Positions 14,806-22,134 of a stretch of 30,094 bases of DNA are shown piece after piece. The stretch is from an uncultured Collinsella sp. (lineage in GTDB: Bacteria > Actinomycetota > Coriobacteriia > Coriobacteriales > Coriobacteriaceae). Under the pieces are notes generated by a model. It saw only the letters and a program-made list of their open reading frames with translations. It made no database searches and was not told the DNA's origin. Location: positions 1-30,094 of the forward strand of contig UREM01000024.1 of assembly GCA_900546775.1 (NCBI GenBank), in the 5' to 3' direction. Made by a program: the position numbers and the translations under genes. Positions within the stretch are counted from its first letter, which is position 1, and the number at the start of each line of letters is the position of its first letter.

Positions 14806-15708
14806 TTAGTTGGCATGGATGATGCGGTTGAGCTCGTCGAGGTATTGCTGCAAGAGGAGAGAGGGCTTGCGCTCGTCGTGCATGATGTAGCCAACGTGCA
14901 TCGTTGGGGCGTCTGCTAGCGGGATCGATGCCATGCCCCATTGCATTTCATTGGAGAGGACACCGGTCGACAGGGTGTAACCGTTCGACGTGATAAGTAA
15001 GTTAGTAAGTGTTCCGCGGTCCGAGATTCGTATGTTGCGGTCGCAAGGGATATAGCTAAAAGGTTCCTCGGCGTAATAGAAGGAGTTTGAGGTTCCCTGC
15101 TCAAAGCTGTAGCGCGTATAGGGCGTGAGGTCGGCAAGGGACAGCTGCGGGCGGCGTGCGAGCGGGTGGCGCTCGCTAACGAAGACGTGGACCGTCGCGT
15201 CGAATAGGGGATGGAAGCTTGCGCGGGCATCGGCGAAGGCCTTCTGCAGAACGCGGGCGTTAAAGTCATCCAGATACAGAATGCCGATATCGCTGCGAAA
15301 CGCACGGACGTCATCGATGATCTGCGATGTGGTGGTCTCGCGCATGATGAACTCGAACTTGCTGTCGCGGCAGCGCTCGACTACATTGACAAAGGCCTCG
15401 ACCGAAAAGGCGTAGTGCTGGGCGGAAATGGCGAGGCGGGCTTGCGGGGTGCCACCGTCCTCGTAGCGTGCCTCGAGCATGTCGGCCTGCTCTACGACCT
15501 GGCGCGCATAGCCCAAAAGCTCGGTGCCGTCGTTGGTGAGCGTGACGCCGCGGCTGGAGCGCGTAAAGATCTCCAGATGGAGCTCTTGTTCTAGGCTTTT
15601 GACGGCGTTTGAGATGTTGGACTGAGCGGTATAGAGGCGCTGAGCTGCGGCGTTGATTGAGCCGGACTCTGCCACGGCGATAAGAAAACGAAGCTGCTGG
15701 AGGGTCAT
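14806..15708 (-). CDS. LysR-family transcriptional regulator
   Basis: 300 residues. The N-terminal winged helix-turn-helix (MTLQQLRFLIAVAESGSINAAAQRLYTAQSNISNAVKSLEQELHLEIFTRS) is typical LysR; residues 90-300 are the effector-binding domain (ARLAISAQHYAF to the end). The start is supported by AAAGGACGGG upstream. It is divergent from metY across 275 bases, the normal arrangement for a LysR regulator and its target, so it probably controls metY in response to a sulphur-metabolism intermediate. That is inference from position. A GATAGCTATC palindrome (15725-15734) near its own start and a repeated TCGATA are candidate binding sites. Confidence 0.9.
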   Translation of the reverse strand: MTLQQLRFLIAVAESGSINAAAQRLYTAQSNISNAVKSLEQELHLEIFTRSSRGVTLTNDGTELLGYARQVVEQADMLEARYEDGGTPQARLAISAQHYAFSVEAFVNVVERCRDSKFEFIMRETTTSQIIDDVRAFRSDIGILYLDDFNARVLQKAFADARASFHPLFDATVHVFVSERHPLARRPQLSLADLTPYTRYSFEQGTSNSFYYAEEPFSYIPCDRNIRISDRGTLTNLLITSNGYTLSTGVLSNEMQWGMASIPLADAPTMHVGYIMHDERKPSLLLQQYLDELNRIIHAN

Positions 15709-15724
15709 CGGTGCCCGTCCTTTC

Positions 15725-15747
15725 GATAGCTATCTAAAAAATCGATA
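15725..15747. promoter_or_regulatory. Candidate LysR operator
   Basis: The perfect palindrome GATAGCTATC (15725-15734) and two TCGATA units (15723-15728 and 15742-15747) lie 17-39 bases in front of the LysR start, and 23 bases before the -35 of the metY promoter. LysR proteins usually bind imperfect dyads in this kind of position. The assignment is tentative. Confidence 0.35.
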
Positions 15748-15769
15748 ACAGGTTAGCGCTTTTAAGTGA

Positions 15770-15798
15770 TTGACCGAGCGAAACAATGCTCGTACTAT
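15770..15798 (+). promoter_or_regulatory. Promoter of metY
   Basis: TTGACC (15770-15775) and TACTAT (15793-15798) are separated by exactly 17 bp, with five of six consensus matches each. Transcription should start near 15805, leaving about 180 bases of leader that includes the short ORF at 15868. Confidence 0.75.
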
Positions 15799-15867
15799 TC
15801 AAAACACACAAAGGCGGTAGGTAATTAAGCCGACCACGGAACCGGGATGTCAAAAGGAGGACCGCAT

Positions 15868-15921
15868 ATGAACTGCTTACCAAGACGAATGCCGGGCTCC
15901 TGTTTGCGCCCGTCGGCGTGA
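15868..15921 (+). CDS. 17-codon leader peptide upstream of metY
   Basis: The peptide MNCLPRRMPGSCLRPSA is preceded by AAAAGGAGG with 7 bases of spacing, one of the strongest ribosome binding sites in the window. It has cysteines at positions 3 and 12 and a rare TTA leucine codon at 4. CTCCTG (15897-15902) in the ORF can pair with CAGGAG (15923-15928) just past its stop. Its stop TGA overlaps an in-frame GTG of the metY frame (GTGA). Cysteine-containing leader ORFs ahead of sulphur genes are known in Actinobacteria, so translation of the cysteine codons may sense cysteine supply. No downstream terminator is visible, so any control would have to act on translation or RNA stability. Whether it is translated is not shown. 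Confidence 0.55.
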   Translation: MNCLPRRMPGSCLRPSA

Positions 15922-15983
15922 TCAGGAGACAGCGACTTACTTCTCTCTTATTTATTTACTTTCGTTCGATCAAGGAGATCATC

Positions 15984-17294
15984 ATGAGCCAGTTCATCAA
16001 CAACCCCGAGCACACCTTTGGTTTCGATACCCTGCAGCTTCATGTTGGCCAGGAGAGCGCCGACCCCGCATCCGACTCCCGCGCCGTGCCTATCTACCAG
16101 ACCACGAGCTATGTGTTCCGCAACTCCCAGCACGCCGCCGATCGCTTTGGTCTTGCCGACGCCGGTAACATCTACGGCCGTCTGACCAACTCCACCCAGG
16201 GCGTCTTTGAGGACCGTATCGCCGCGCTCGAGGGTGGCGTGGCCGGTCTTGCCGTCGCCTCCGGTGCCGCTGCCATCACCTATACCCTGCAGGCTCTTGC
16301 CCAGGCCGGTGACCACGTGGTGGCTCAGAAGACCATCTACGGCGGTTCCTACAACCTGCTCGAGCATACGCTCTCCCAGTTTGGCGTCGGGACCACGTTT
16401 GTCGATGCTCATAACCTGGAAGAGGTTGAGGGTGCCATCAAGGACAACACCACGGTCATCTATCTCGAGACGCTCGGCAACCCCAACTCTGACATCCCCA
16501 ACATCGACGCCATCTCCGAGATCGCCAAGAAGCACGGTCTGCCGGTTGTCGTCGACAACACTTTCGGCACCCCGTATCTGTTCCGTCCGCTGGAGCATGG
16601 CGCCAACATCGTTGTCCACTCCGCAACCAAGTTCATCGGCGGCCACGGCACCTCGCTGGGCGGTGTGATCGTCGACGGCGGTAACTTCGATTGGAAGGCG
16701 AGCGGAAAGTACGCCCAGATCGCTGAGCCCAACCCCTCCTACCATGGTGTTTCGTTTGCCGAGGCTGCCGGTCCCGCCGCCTTCGCAACCTATGTCCGCG
16801 TCATCCTGCTGCGTGACGAGGGTGCCTGCATCAGCCCGTTCAACGCCTGGGTCCTGCTCCAGGGCACCGAGACCCTGTCGCTGCGCGTCGACCGCCATGT
16901 CGAGAACACCAAGAAGGTCGTTGAGTTCCTGGCTGGTGACAGCCATGTCGCCAAGGTGAACCACCCGAGCCTGCCTGAGCACCCCGATCACGAGCTCTAT
17001 CAGAAGTACTTCCCCAACGGCGGCGCTTCGATCTTCACCTTTGAGATTAAGGGCGGCCAGGAGGCAGCTTGGAAGTTCATCGATCATCTGCAGGTGTTCT
17101 CGCTGCTCGCCAACGTGGCCGACGTCAAGTCGCTCGTCGTGCACCCGGCTACCACCACGCACTCCCAGCTCTCTGCCGAGGAGCTCGCCGAGCAGAACAT
17201 CACGCCCTCCACGATCCGTCTTTCCATCGGTACCGAGAACGCCGAGGACATCATTTGGGATCTGAAGCAGGCCTTCGCCGCGCTGGACGAGTAA
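15984..17294 (+). CDS. metY: O-acetylhomoserine sulfhydrylase
   Basis: 436 residues of the Cys/Met metabolism PLP-enzyme family. It makes homocysteine (and methionine or cysteine precursors) from O-acetylhomoserine and sulphide. The PLP lysine is K216 in HSATKFIGGHGTS; FDTLQLHVGQESADPASDSRAVPIYQTTSY at the N-terminus and the GRLTNSTQG cofactor loop are typical of MetY rather than MetB or MetC, and the length (about 430) fits. ATG at 15984 has AAGGAG 6 bases before it and starts the conserved region; an in-frame GTG at 15918 would add 22 codons and overlaps the leader ORF stop. The divergent LysR gene probably regulates it. Codon bias is strongly GCC/GTC, suggesting high expression. Confidence 0.93.
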   Translation: MSQFINNPEHTFGFDTLQLHVGQESADPASDSRAVPIYQTTSYVFRNSQHAADRFGLADAGNIYGRLTNSTQGVFEDRIAALEGGVAGLAVASGAAAITYTLQALAQAGDHVVAQKTIYGGSYNLLEHTLSQFGVGTTFVDAHNLEEVEGAIKDNTTVIYLETLGNPNSDIPNIDAISEIAKKHGLPVVVDNTFGTPYLFRPLEHGANIVVHSATKFIGGHGTSLGGVIVDGGNFDWKASGKYAQIAEPNPSYHGVSFAEAAGPAAFATYVRVILLRDEGACISPFNAWVLLQGTETLSLRVDRHVENTKKVVEFLAGDSHVAKVNHPSLPEHPDHELYQKYFPNGGASIFTFEIKGGQEAAWKFIDHLQVFSLLANVADVKSLVVHPATTTHSQLSAEELAEQNITPSTIRLSIGTENAEDIIWDLKQAFAALDE

Positions 17295-17357
17295 GGCGAC
17301 TTGTGCAAGGACCCCTTGCGACTCGATAGGTATAACTGCATAAATGCCTGCTCAAGG

Positions 17358-17393
17358 CGCCTGCGCAAGCAATGGTTGCGCAGGCGTCTTTTC
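17358..17393 (+). terminator. Rho-independent terminator of metY
   Basis: CGCCTGCGCAA and TTGCGCAGGCG make a perfect 11-bp stem with a 7-base loop, followed by TCTTTTC. Confidence 0.92.
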
Positions 17394-17605
17394 TGCATAG
17401 GAAGGGCGCTATTACAGGGTTTTTGGCATGCTTTATGCATTCGAGTTGTGGAAAACTCCTGTTGAGAGGATGTGAGTTTTACGCAATTGACGTGCGCCTT
17501 TTGAGTAAAACCGCAGGTCGCGATTTGCTCGAGGTACTATGCAGCGCGATCGAATCACACGCAGCTCAAACGCAGCAAAAACGCACTACGGAGGTTTCCA
17601 GCTAC
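17394..17605 (+). other. Intergenic region before the secreted protein gene
   Basis: No gene is supported here. A long open frame continues upstream from the secreted protein gene into this stretch, but its signal peptide starts only at 17606. TACTAT at 17535-17540 could be a -10 element but lacks a convincing -35. A pair GTTTTAC/GTAAAAC can form a loose hairpin. Confidence 0.4.
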
Positions 17606-18382
17606 ATGAGGATCGATTCACGAAAACCGAAAGCCGCTGCCCTTTCCGCCGCTCTGACCGTGGCACTTTTGGCGGGCGCCGGCGCAACTGATGCCCACGC
17701 GGCAACACTGTCCGATACGGTTGGATCTACGCCGTCCGAGGCGACGCTGGTGCAGCCCGTCGACTACCGCGGCGATGGTTATGGTTCCATGCAGGAGTGG
17801 AACGCCTCGATGGAGGCCAAGCGCGATTCCCTTGAGATGCGCGCTCAGATCATTATGAATATGTATGGCGACTATGCTACCGATGACGAGCGCGCTGTGC
17901 TGCAGGGTTGTATCGACGGTGCGGGTAGTCTGTTGACGATGGGGGAGGTCGACGCGAAGTCGACCGAGCTCGATGAGCTGCGCACTGCGCTTGAGAATGC
18001 CAAGCGCGAAGCGCTCGAGGCCGCTGCCGCCGAGGCGGAGGCTGCCGAGGCCGCCCAGGCTTCGTATTACAACGCCGGCTCCGGCTCGTCTTACACGTCT
18101 GCTGCGTATTACGCGAACGGCTCGGGTCTGACGCGCTCGAGCGGCGTCAATAACTATAACGGCCGCCGCGAGACTTATTACAGCAGCAACGTGTTGTATC
18201 ACCACCGCACGGGCGAATGGACTCAGGATTCTGAGGGCTTCTGGCGCGATTCCGACGGCTATTACGTTGTTGCCGCGGGCGATATGGCCCAGGGCTCGAC
18301 CTTTACGGGCTCCAAGGGTGATTGCAAGGTCTATGACTCCGGCTGCGCCGCCGGAACCACCGACTACTACACCGGTTGGTAA
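17606..18382 (+). CDS. Secreted protein of unknown function
   Basis: 258 residues. The first 37 form a signal peptide (MRIDSRKPKAAALS, hydrophobic core LTVALLAGAGA, cleavage near AHA-ATL). Residues about 60-140 are charged and probably helical, ending in an alanine/glutamate-rich coiled-coil-like run (LENAKREALEAAAAEAEAAE). A serine/tyrosine/glycine-rich linker follows. The end (from YYSSNVLYHHRTGEWTQD to DYYTGW) has two tryptophan-rich repeats and a VYDSGCAAGTTDYYTGW tail that, from memory, ends many cell-wall proteins of gut Coriobacteria and Firmicutes. The two cysteines there may form a disulphide. Start ATG with ACGGAGG about 11 bases upstream. I recognise no enzyme. Confidence 0.85.
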   Translation: MRIDSRKPKAAALSAALTVALLAGAGATDAHAATLSDTVGSTPSEATLVQPVDYRGDGYGSMQEWNASMEAKRDSLEMRAQIIMNMYGDYATDDERAVLQGCIDGAGSLLTMGEVDAKSTELDELRTALENAKREALEAAAAEAEAAEAAQASYYNAGSGSSYTSAAYYANGSGLTRSSGVNNYNGRRETYYSSNVLYHHRTGEWTQDSEGFWRDSDGYYVVAAGDMAQGSTFTGSKGDCKVYDSGCAAGTTDYYTGW

Positions 18383-18410
18383 TCTGCCATAGGCAAAATA
18401 CGCACATGAT

Positions 18411-18462
18411 GGGCGGGCGTCTTTACTGAGCTTTTAGGCAACGTAAAGCCGCCCTTTCTTTA
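18411..18462 (+). terminator. Terminator after the secreted protein gene
   Basis: GGGCGG pairs with CCGCCC and CTTTAC with GTAAAG around a 16-base loop; the left arm has a 4-base bulge (GCGT). TTTCTTTAT follows. Confidence 0.75.
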
Positions 18463-18571
18463 TGTGCGCTTGAGTTAACAGAGCCCTTACCGTGGCGGTA
18501 CGCTGGGCGTATGGATGCGGGGCACACTAGTTCATGAGAAATAGGGTCTTTCTCTTGGAGGAAGTGATCTT

Positions 18572-18778
18572 GTGAATGCTCGAGATATTGCCATTGCCGC
18601 CGTCGCGTTGATGCTTGGCTGCCTTGGTCCCACGGCCGCGCTCGTCGCGGGCATGCAGGGGACATGCGGGGCTGCTCCTATCGTGATCGGCGCGTTGATC
18701 GCGGCCACACTGCTGGGAAGCGCCGGTGTTGTCCTTTGTCGCGACGATGAGGACGAGGTTCCGGAGTCGCATCTCTAA
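18572..18778 (+). CDS. Small membrane protein, two transmembrane segments
   Basis: 68 residues. Two hydrophobic stretches (IAIAAVALMLGCLGPTAALVAG and IVIGALIAATLLGSAGVVLC) are joined by a short hydrophilic loop GMQGTCGAA; the C-terminus RDDEDEVPESHL is acidic. Starts at GTG 18572 with GGAGGAA 8 bases upstream. No family recognised. It lies alone between two terminators, so it is its own transcription unit. Confidence 0.75.
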   Translation: MNARDIAIAAVALMLGCLGPTAALVAGMQGTCGAAPIVIGALIAATLLGSAGVVLCRDDEDEVPESHL

Positions 18779-18815
18779 CTGTTGCGAAAGTGACTGTTGG
18801 CCATGGCTGAATATG

Positions 18816-18857
18816 AAAACCGCCACAAGGGGAGTGCCCTTTGCGGCGGTTTTTGAT
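18816..18857. terminator. Bidirectional rho-independent terminator
   Basis: AAAACCGCC pairs perfectly with GGCGGTTTT, with inner pairing by ACAAGGG and CCCTTTG. Both flanks are A/T-rich in the right places (TTTTTG after the right arm, T-run on the other strand), so it can end both the small membrane gene and the minus-strand gene that ends at 18888. Confidence 0.85.
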
Positions 18858-18887
18858 ATTGAGACTGTTGAATGCGGTGCGGCGGCG

Positions 18888-19802
18888 TTACCAGCTTGCC
18901 TCGATATCACGGATGCGCTGATAGAGCCATTCGTTCTGCGGCGCCTGGATATCGTGCTTGGCCGCGAGGCGGCGGACGGTGCCCGCGAACTCCTCGACCT
19001 CTGTTTTGCGCTGCGCGACGCGGTCCTGCGCCATCGAGGGCATGCCGGCGGGGTCGAGCCCCTCGATGAGATGCACCATTTGCGTTAGGTCTGCCTCGGT
19101 GAGCTCGATACCCTCGGCGTTGGCGACCGCAAGCGTCTCGCGCATGGCGGAGACAAAGCAACGACGCTGCTCGGAGCCCTGTTCCGTGGCGCTTCCGTAC
19201 GTACCGCCGTAGGCCATGCAGGTCTGGTTGATGCCGTCGTTGAGCATAAGCTTGGCCCACATGCGGTGCGCGATGTCTGCCTCGACGGTGTGTGCGATGC
19301 CGCAGCGCGTGTAGAGCCCGTCGATGGCGGCGACGGTCGCGGGGTCGGTGCCGGCGGCCGCACCAAAGCGGATCTCGCCCGCATTGGTAAAGGTGAGCGC
19401 GCCGTTGAGAAACACGGCGTCCATGCCTTGGCATATTCCGAGGACGGTGTGCTCCCAGCCAAAGCGCTCGGCAATCTTCTGCTCGCTCGTGATGCCGTTG
19501 CACAGCGACGCGATCAGCGTGTCGGGTCCCACGACGCTTTCCAGGGTTTTGAGCGCCACATCGAGCCCGGTTGTCTTGACCGTGAGGATGACCAGGTCGA
19601 CGGGCGTCGCCTCGCTCGCGCGGACGGACTTGAGCGCGCAGGGCTTGCCGTTGACGGTGAGCGCATCACCCGCGTGGCGCTCAAAGCGCGCGTCGTCCAT
19701 AACGTATTCGACGGCGTCGTTGCCGAGCGCTTGGGCGATCATGCTGCCGTAGAGCAGGCCCACGCCGCCCTTGCCGATGAAGGCGACCTTGTTGATCTGC
19801 AT
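18888..19802 (-). CDS. Ketopantoate reductase family protein
   Basis: 304 residues. 2-dehydropantoate 2-reductases reduce ketopantoate to pantoate with NADPH in pantothenate synthesis. The glycine-rich motif is KVAFIGKGGVG near the start; VKTTGLDVAL, the RMWAKLMLNDGINQTCMA segment (lysine of the active site in WAKL) and the C-terminal DAAGMPSMAQDRVAQRKTEVEEFAG are family signatures. No other pantothenate gene is near, so the substrate may be a related 2-keto acid. Start chosen at ATG 19802 with GGGGAG 9 bases upstream; another ATG at 19811 sits directly on that site. It lies downstream of a terminator that ends the cyclase gene, so it needs its own promoter or readthrough. Confidence 0.82.
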   Translation of the reverse strand: MQINKVAFIGKGGVGLLYGSMIAQALGNDAVEYVMDDARFERHAGDALTVNGKPCALKSVRASEATPVDLVILTVKTTGLDVALKTLESVVGPDTLIASLCNGITSEQKIAERFGWEHTVLGICQGMDAVFLNGALTFTNAGEIRFGAAAGTDPATVAAIDGLYTRCGIAHTVEADIAHRMWAKLMLNDGINQTCMAYGGTYGSATEQGSEQRRCFVSAMRETLAVANAEGIELTEADLTQMVHLIEGLDPAGMPSMAQDRVAQRKTEVEEFAGTVRRLAAKHDIQAPQNEWLYQRIRDIEASW

Positions 19803-19816
19803 GTGAATCATCTCCC

Positions 19817-19846
19817 CATAAAAAGGCGCCCGCGTATGGGGCGCCT
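19817..19846 (-). terminator. Terminator downstream of the cyclase-family gene
   Basis: On the minus strand, AGGCGCCC and GGGCGCCT form an 8-bp stem, followed by TTTTTATG. It lies between the cyclase-family gene and the ketopantoate reductase gene, very close to the latter's ribosome binding site, so it may act as an attenuator for it. Confidence 0.75.
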
Positions 19847-19919
19847 GATGGATTGTATGCCGCCGGGCCATGTCGCGTGCACCGGATGGCCGTATTTAGA
19901 AGAACAAACGCATGGGAAC

Positions 19920-20690
19920 TTATGACGCGGGGCAGACCGCAAAAACGCGTGCGGGATATCCAACGCCATCGCGCACCTTGGGGAAGGTGCAGAAGATGAC
20001 GGCGCCCGTGGCGGGAAGCTCGTCCAGATGGTCCATGACCTCGATCTGGTAACGGTCGACCGAGAGGATGTATTGCTCGCCGGGATAGGGGTAGGCATCC
20101 TCGCGCGTGGTCACGGATGCGGGGTCGGTGTCTGCCGGTTCGTGACCGATGGCGCCGATGTTGCGCTCTTCTACAAGCCATTTGATGGCGTCGAGGTCCC
20201 AGCCGGGGTAGTGGGGCTGGCCGTCCTCGTCCTTGTTTTCGAGGTCGGTGAGCTTGGACCAGTCGGAGCGGAAGGCGACGAAAGCGTCTTTGGGAATGCG
20301 ACCGTGCTCATCCTCCCATGCTTTGAGGTCCTCGACGGTCAGGACGTAGTCGGGATTTGTGGCGCACTCCTCGTGTTTGTCGATCACACAGAGCGGATGC
20401 ATAAACTCGATGGGTTCAATCTCTCCAAGGGAACGGCCGTCAACATGGAAGTGGCGCGGTGCGTCGACATGCGTGCCGTACTGCGAAGCAACCGAATACT
20501 GGAAGCAGCGCATGGGCGCGAGCATGTCTTCGGGCGTGTCGGGCAGGTAGTCGAAGAGTTTGGTGGACTCAAAGGGCTTAAAGCCGAACCAGTGCGGAGT
20601 GTCGCACGAGAGCGTGTGGGTGAGGTCTACCCAGCGATAATCGGTGCTTTTGAGCTGGGATGCGAGATTCCAAAGGTCGAGCGTGGGCAT
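19920..20690 (-). CDS. Cyclase-family metal-dependent hydrolase (KynB-like)
   Basis: 256 residues. Members of the cyclase/KynB family are zinc or manganese hydrolases such as kynurenine formamidase. The conserved metal motif is QYGTHVDAPRHFH, and the preceding VDLTHTLS with a later HEPADTDPAS also fits. Catalytic substrate not evident; related genes are annotated as arylformamidases, but no tryptophan-degradation genes are seen here. ATG at 20690 has AAAGGAG 8 bases upstream. It shares a divergent region of 163 bases with the aldo/keto reductase gene. A terminator follows its stop at 19920. Confidence 0.85.
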   Translation of the reverse strand: MPTLDLWNLASQLKSTDYRWVDLTHTLSCDTPHWFGFKPFESTKLFDYLPDTPEDMLAPMRCFQYSVASQYGTHVDAPRHFHVDGRSLGEIEPIEFMHPLCVIDKHEECATNPDYVLTVEDLKAWEDEHGRIPKDAFVAFRSDWSKLTDLENKDEDGQPHYPGWDLDAIKWLVEERNIGAIGHEPADTDPASVTTREDAYPYPGEQYILSVDRYQIEVMDHLDELPATGAVIFCTFPKVRDGVGYPARVFAVCPAS

Positions 20691-20853
20691 GGGTGGCTCC
20701 TTTCATCGGGCTTTTTGCTGATGTTAAAGCGGTGCCGTGACAGCTCGATTTCTGCTGCGTTACGATACGTTCTCGATTGCGATTCCACGATGTTTCGGCC
20801 GCGTGACCATTGTGTTTCGCCTTGCCGGGGCGCTGATGGCGAAAGGAGGGGCC

Positions 20854-22044
20854 GTGCAATACCGCGTTGACCCCAAAAGTGGTAACCGAATATCCGCTCT
20901 GGGTCTGGGCTGCATGAGATTTCCCGGTGCGCCGGGCCATCCGGATGCGAAGACAGCCGATGCCATCATTTCCCGTGCGGTGGAACAGGGGATTAATTAT
21001 CTGGATACCGCGTATCTCTATCCCGGTAACGAGGTGTGCGTGGGCGCCTCACTTGAGCGCTTGGGGCTACGCGACCGGGTGTTGCTGGCGACCAAACTGC
21101 CGCATGCTTCGTGTAAGTGTGCGGAGGATTTCGACCGGTTTTTCGACGAACAACTGCGCCGCCTGCGAACCGATCATATCGACTATTACCTCATGCACAA
21201 CATCACCTCGCCCGCCCAGTGGGAGCGCGTGGTGGCGTTGGGTATCGAGGACTGGATTGCGCGTCAAAAGGTGGCGGGGCGCATTCGCCAGATTGGTTTT
21301 TCGTACCACGGCAGCGCCGCGGACTTCCTCACGATGCTTGACGCGTATGACTGGGATTTTTGCCAGATCCAGTACAACTACGCTGGAGAGCGCTACCAAG
21401 CGGGAACGGCGGGACTCATGGCGGCTGCGGAGCGCGGGCTCGCGGTGTTTGTGATGGAGCCGCTGCTGGGCGGGCGTTTAGCGGGCAAGCTGTCGCCGCG
21501 GGTCCGGGCTGTGCTCGATGACGTACGCGATCCGTACCTGAAGTCGCCGGCTGCTTGGGGCCTTTCGTGGGTGTGGAACCATCCTCAAGTCACGATGCTG
21601 CTTTCGGGCATGACCGATACCGCGCAGGTGGACGAGAACGTGGCATTGGCGGATCGCGCACTGCCGAATTCGATGACGAGAGAGCAGCTCGATACCATCG
21701 CACGTGTGCTGGGAGAGTTTGAGAAATCGAATCGCGTGCCCTGTACGGGGTGCGGCTACTGCATGCCATGCCCCAAGGGCATCAATATTCCCGGCTGCTT
21801 TGGCGCCTACAACGCGAGCTATGCGCACAGCTGGTTTACGGGCCTGTCTCAATACTTTACGGCGAGCGCGGTGCGGACGAACGAGCCCAAGCTGGTGAGC
21901 AATTGCGTCAAGTGCGGCAAATGCGCACGTCACTGCCCGCAGCACATCGATATTCCCGAGCGTCTCGACGATGTGCGCCGACGTTTCCAGCCTGGCCCCG
22001 TAACGGCTGCGCTTAAAGCCTTTTGCAAAACGCGCTCCTCATGA
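20854..22044 (+). CDS. Aldo/keto reductase with ferredoxin-type C-terminus
   Basis: 396 residues. An (alpha/beta)8 barrel aldo/keto reductase, N-terminal, is shown by LGLGCMRFP, the LDTAYLYPG (catalytic Asp/Tyr), LLATKLP (catalytic Lys) and YYLMHN (catalytic His). Residues about 320-396 carry two 4Fe-4S cysteine clusters, CTGCGYCMPCPKGINIP and CVKCGKCARHCPQHIDIP. Such fusions occur in many anaerobes and may take electrons from ferredoxin rather than NADPH. Start GTG 20854 is preferred: AAAGGAGGG lies 4-5 bases upstream, and the family homology begins there; upstream in-frame starts add no homology. The stop is followed at once by a conserved palindrome. Confidence 0.92.
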   Translation: MQYRVDPKSGNRISALGLGCMRFPGAPGHPDAKTADAIISRAVEQGINYLDTAYLYPGNEVCVGASLERLGLRDRVLLATKLPHASCKCAEDFDRFFDEQLRRLRTDHIDYYLMHNITSPAQWERVVALGIEDWIARQKVAGRIRQIGFSYHGSAADFLTMLDAYDWDFCQIQYNYAGERYQAGTAGLMAAAERGLAVFVMEPLLGGRLAGKLSPRVRAVLDDVRDPYLKSPAAWGLSWVWNHPQVTMLLSGMTDTAQVDENVALADRALPNSMTREQLDTIARVLGEFEKSNRVPCTGCGYCMPCPKGINIPGCFGAYNASYAHSWFTGLSQYFTASAVRTNEPKLVSNCVKCGKCARHCPQHIDIPERLDDVRRRFQPGPVTAALKAFCKTRSS

Positions 22045-22127
22045 CCCTTTTATAACTTGCGGTGGAATAGTTCCTGTTTGCGGCAGAATGGGGCTTAAAC
22101 AGGAACTATTCCACCGCAACTGAAGGG
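22045..22127 (+). repeat. Conserved palindrome, copy 1, covering a Shine-Dalgarno site
   Basis: The arms 22057-22079 (begins TTGCGGTGGAATAG) and 22097-22119 form a perfect 23-bp stem with a 17-base loop. An outer stem CCCTT (22045-22049) pairs with AAGGG (22123-22127) across a small internal loop. AAGGG is part of the AAGGGGG that should be the ribosome binding site for the next gene's GTG at 22135. The outer stem begins right after the stop of the aldo/keto reductase gene. Copy 2 at 23202-23288 shares the stem ends but differs inside. Confidence 0.85.
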
Positions 22128-22134
22128 GGCTGTC

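Noticed and set aside
15800..15983. SAM-I riboswitch in the metY leader
   Set aside because: The conserved core and the P1-P4 pattern are absent; only the short ORF and a small hairpin are visible.
15948..17162. 404-codon minus-strand frame opposite metY
   Set aside because: Shadow of metY codon bias; the plus strand encodes an evident MetY.
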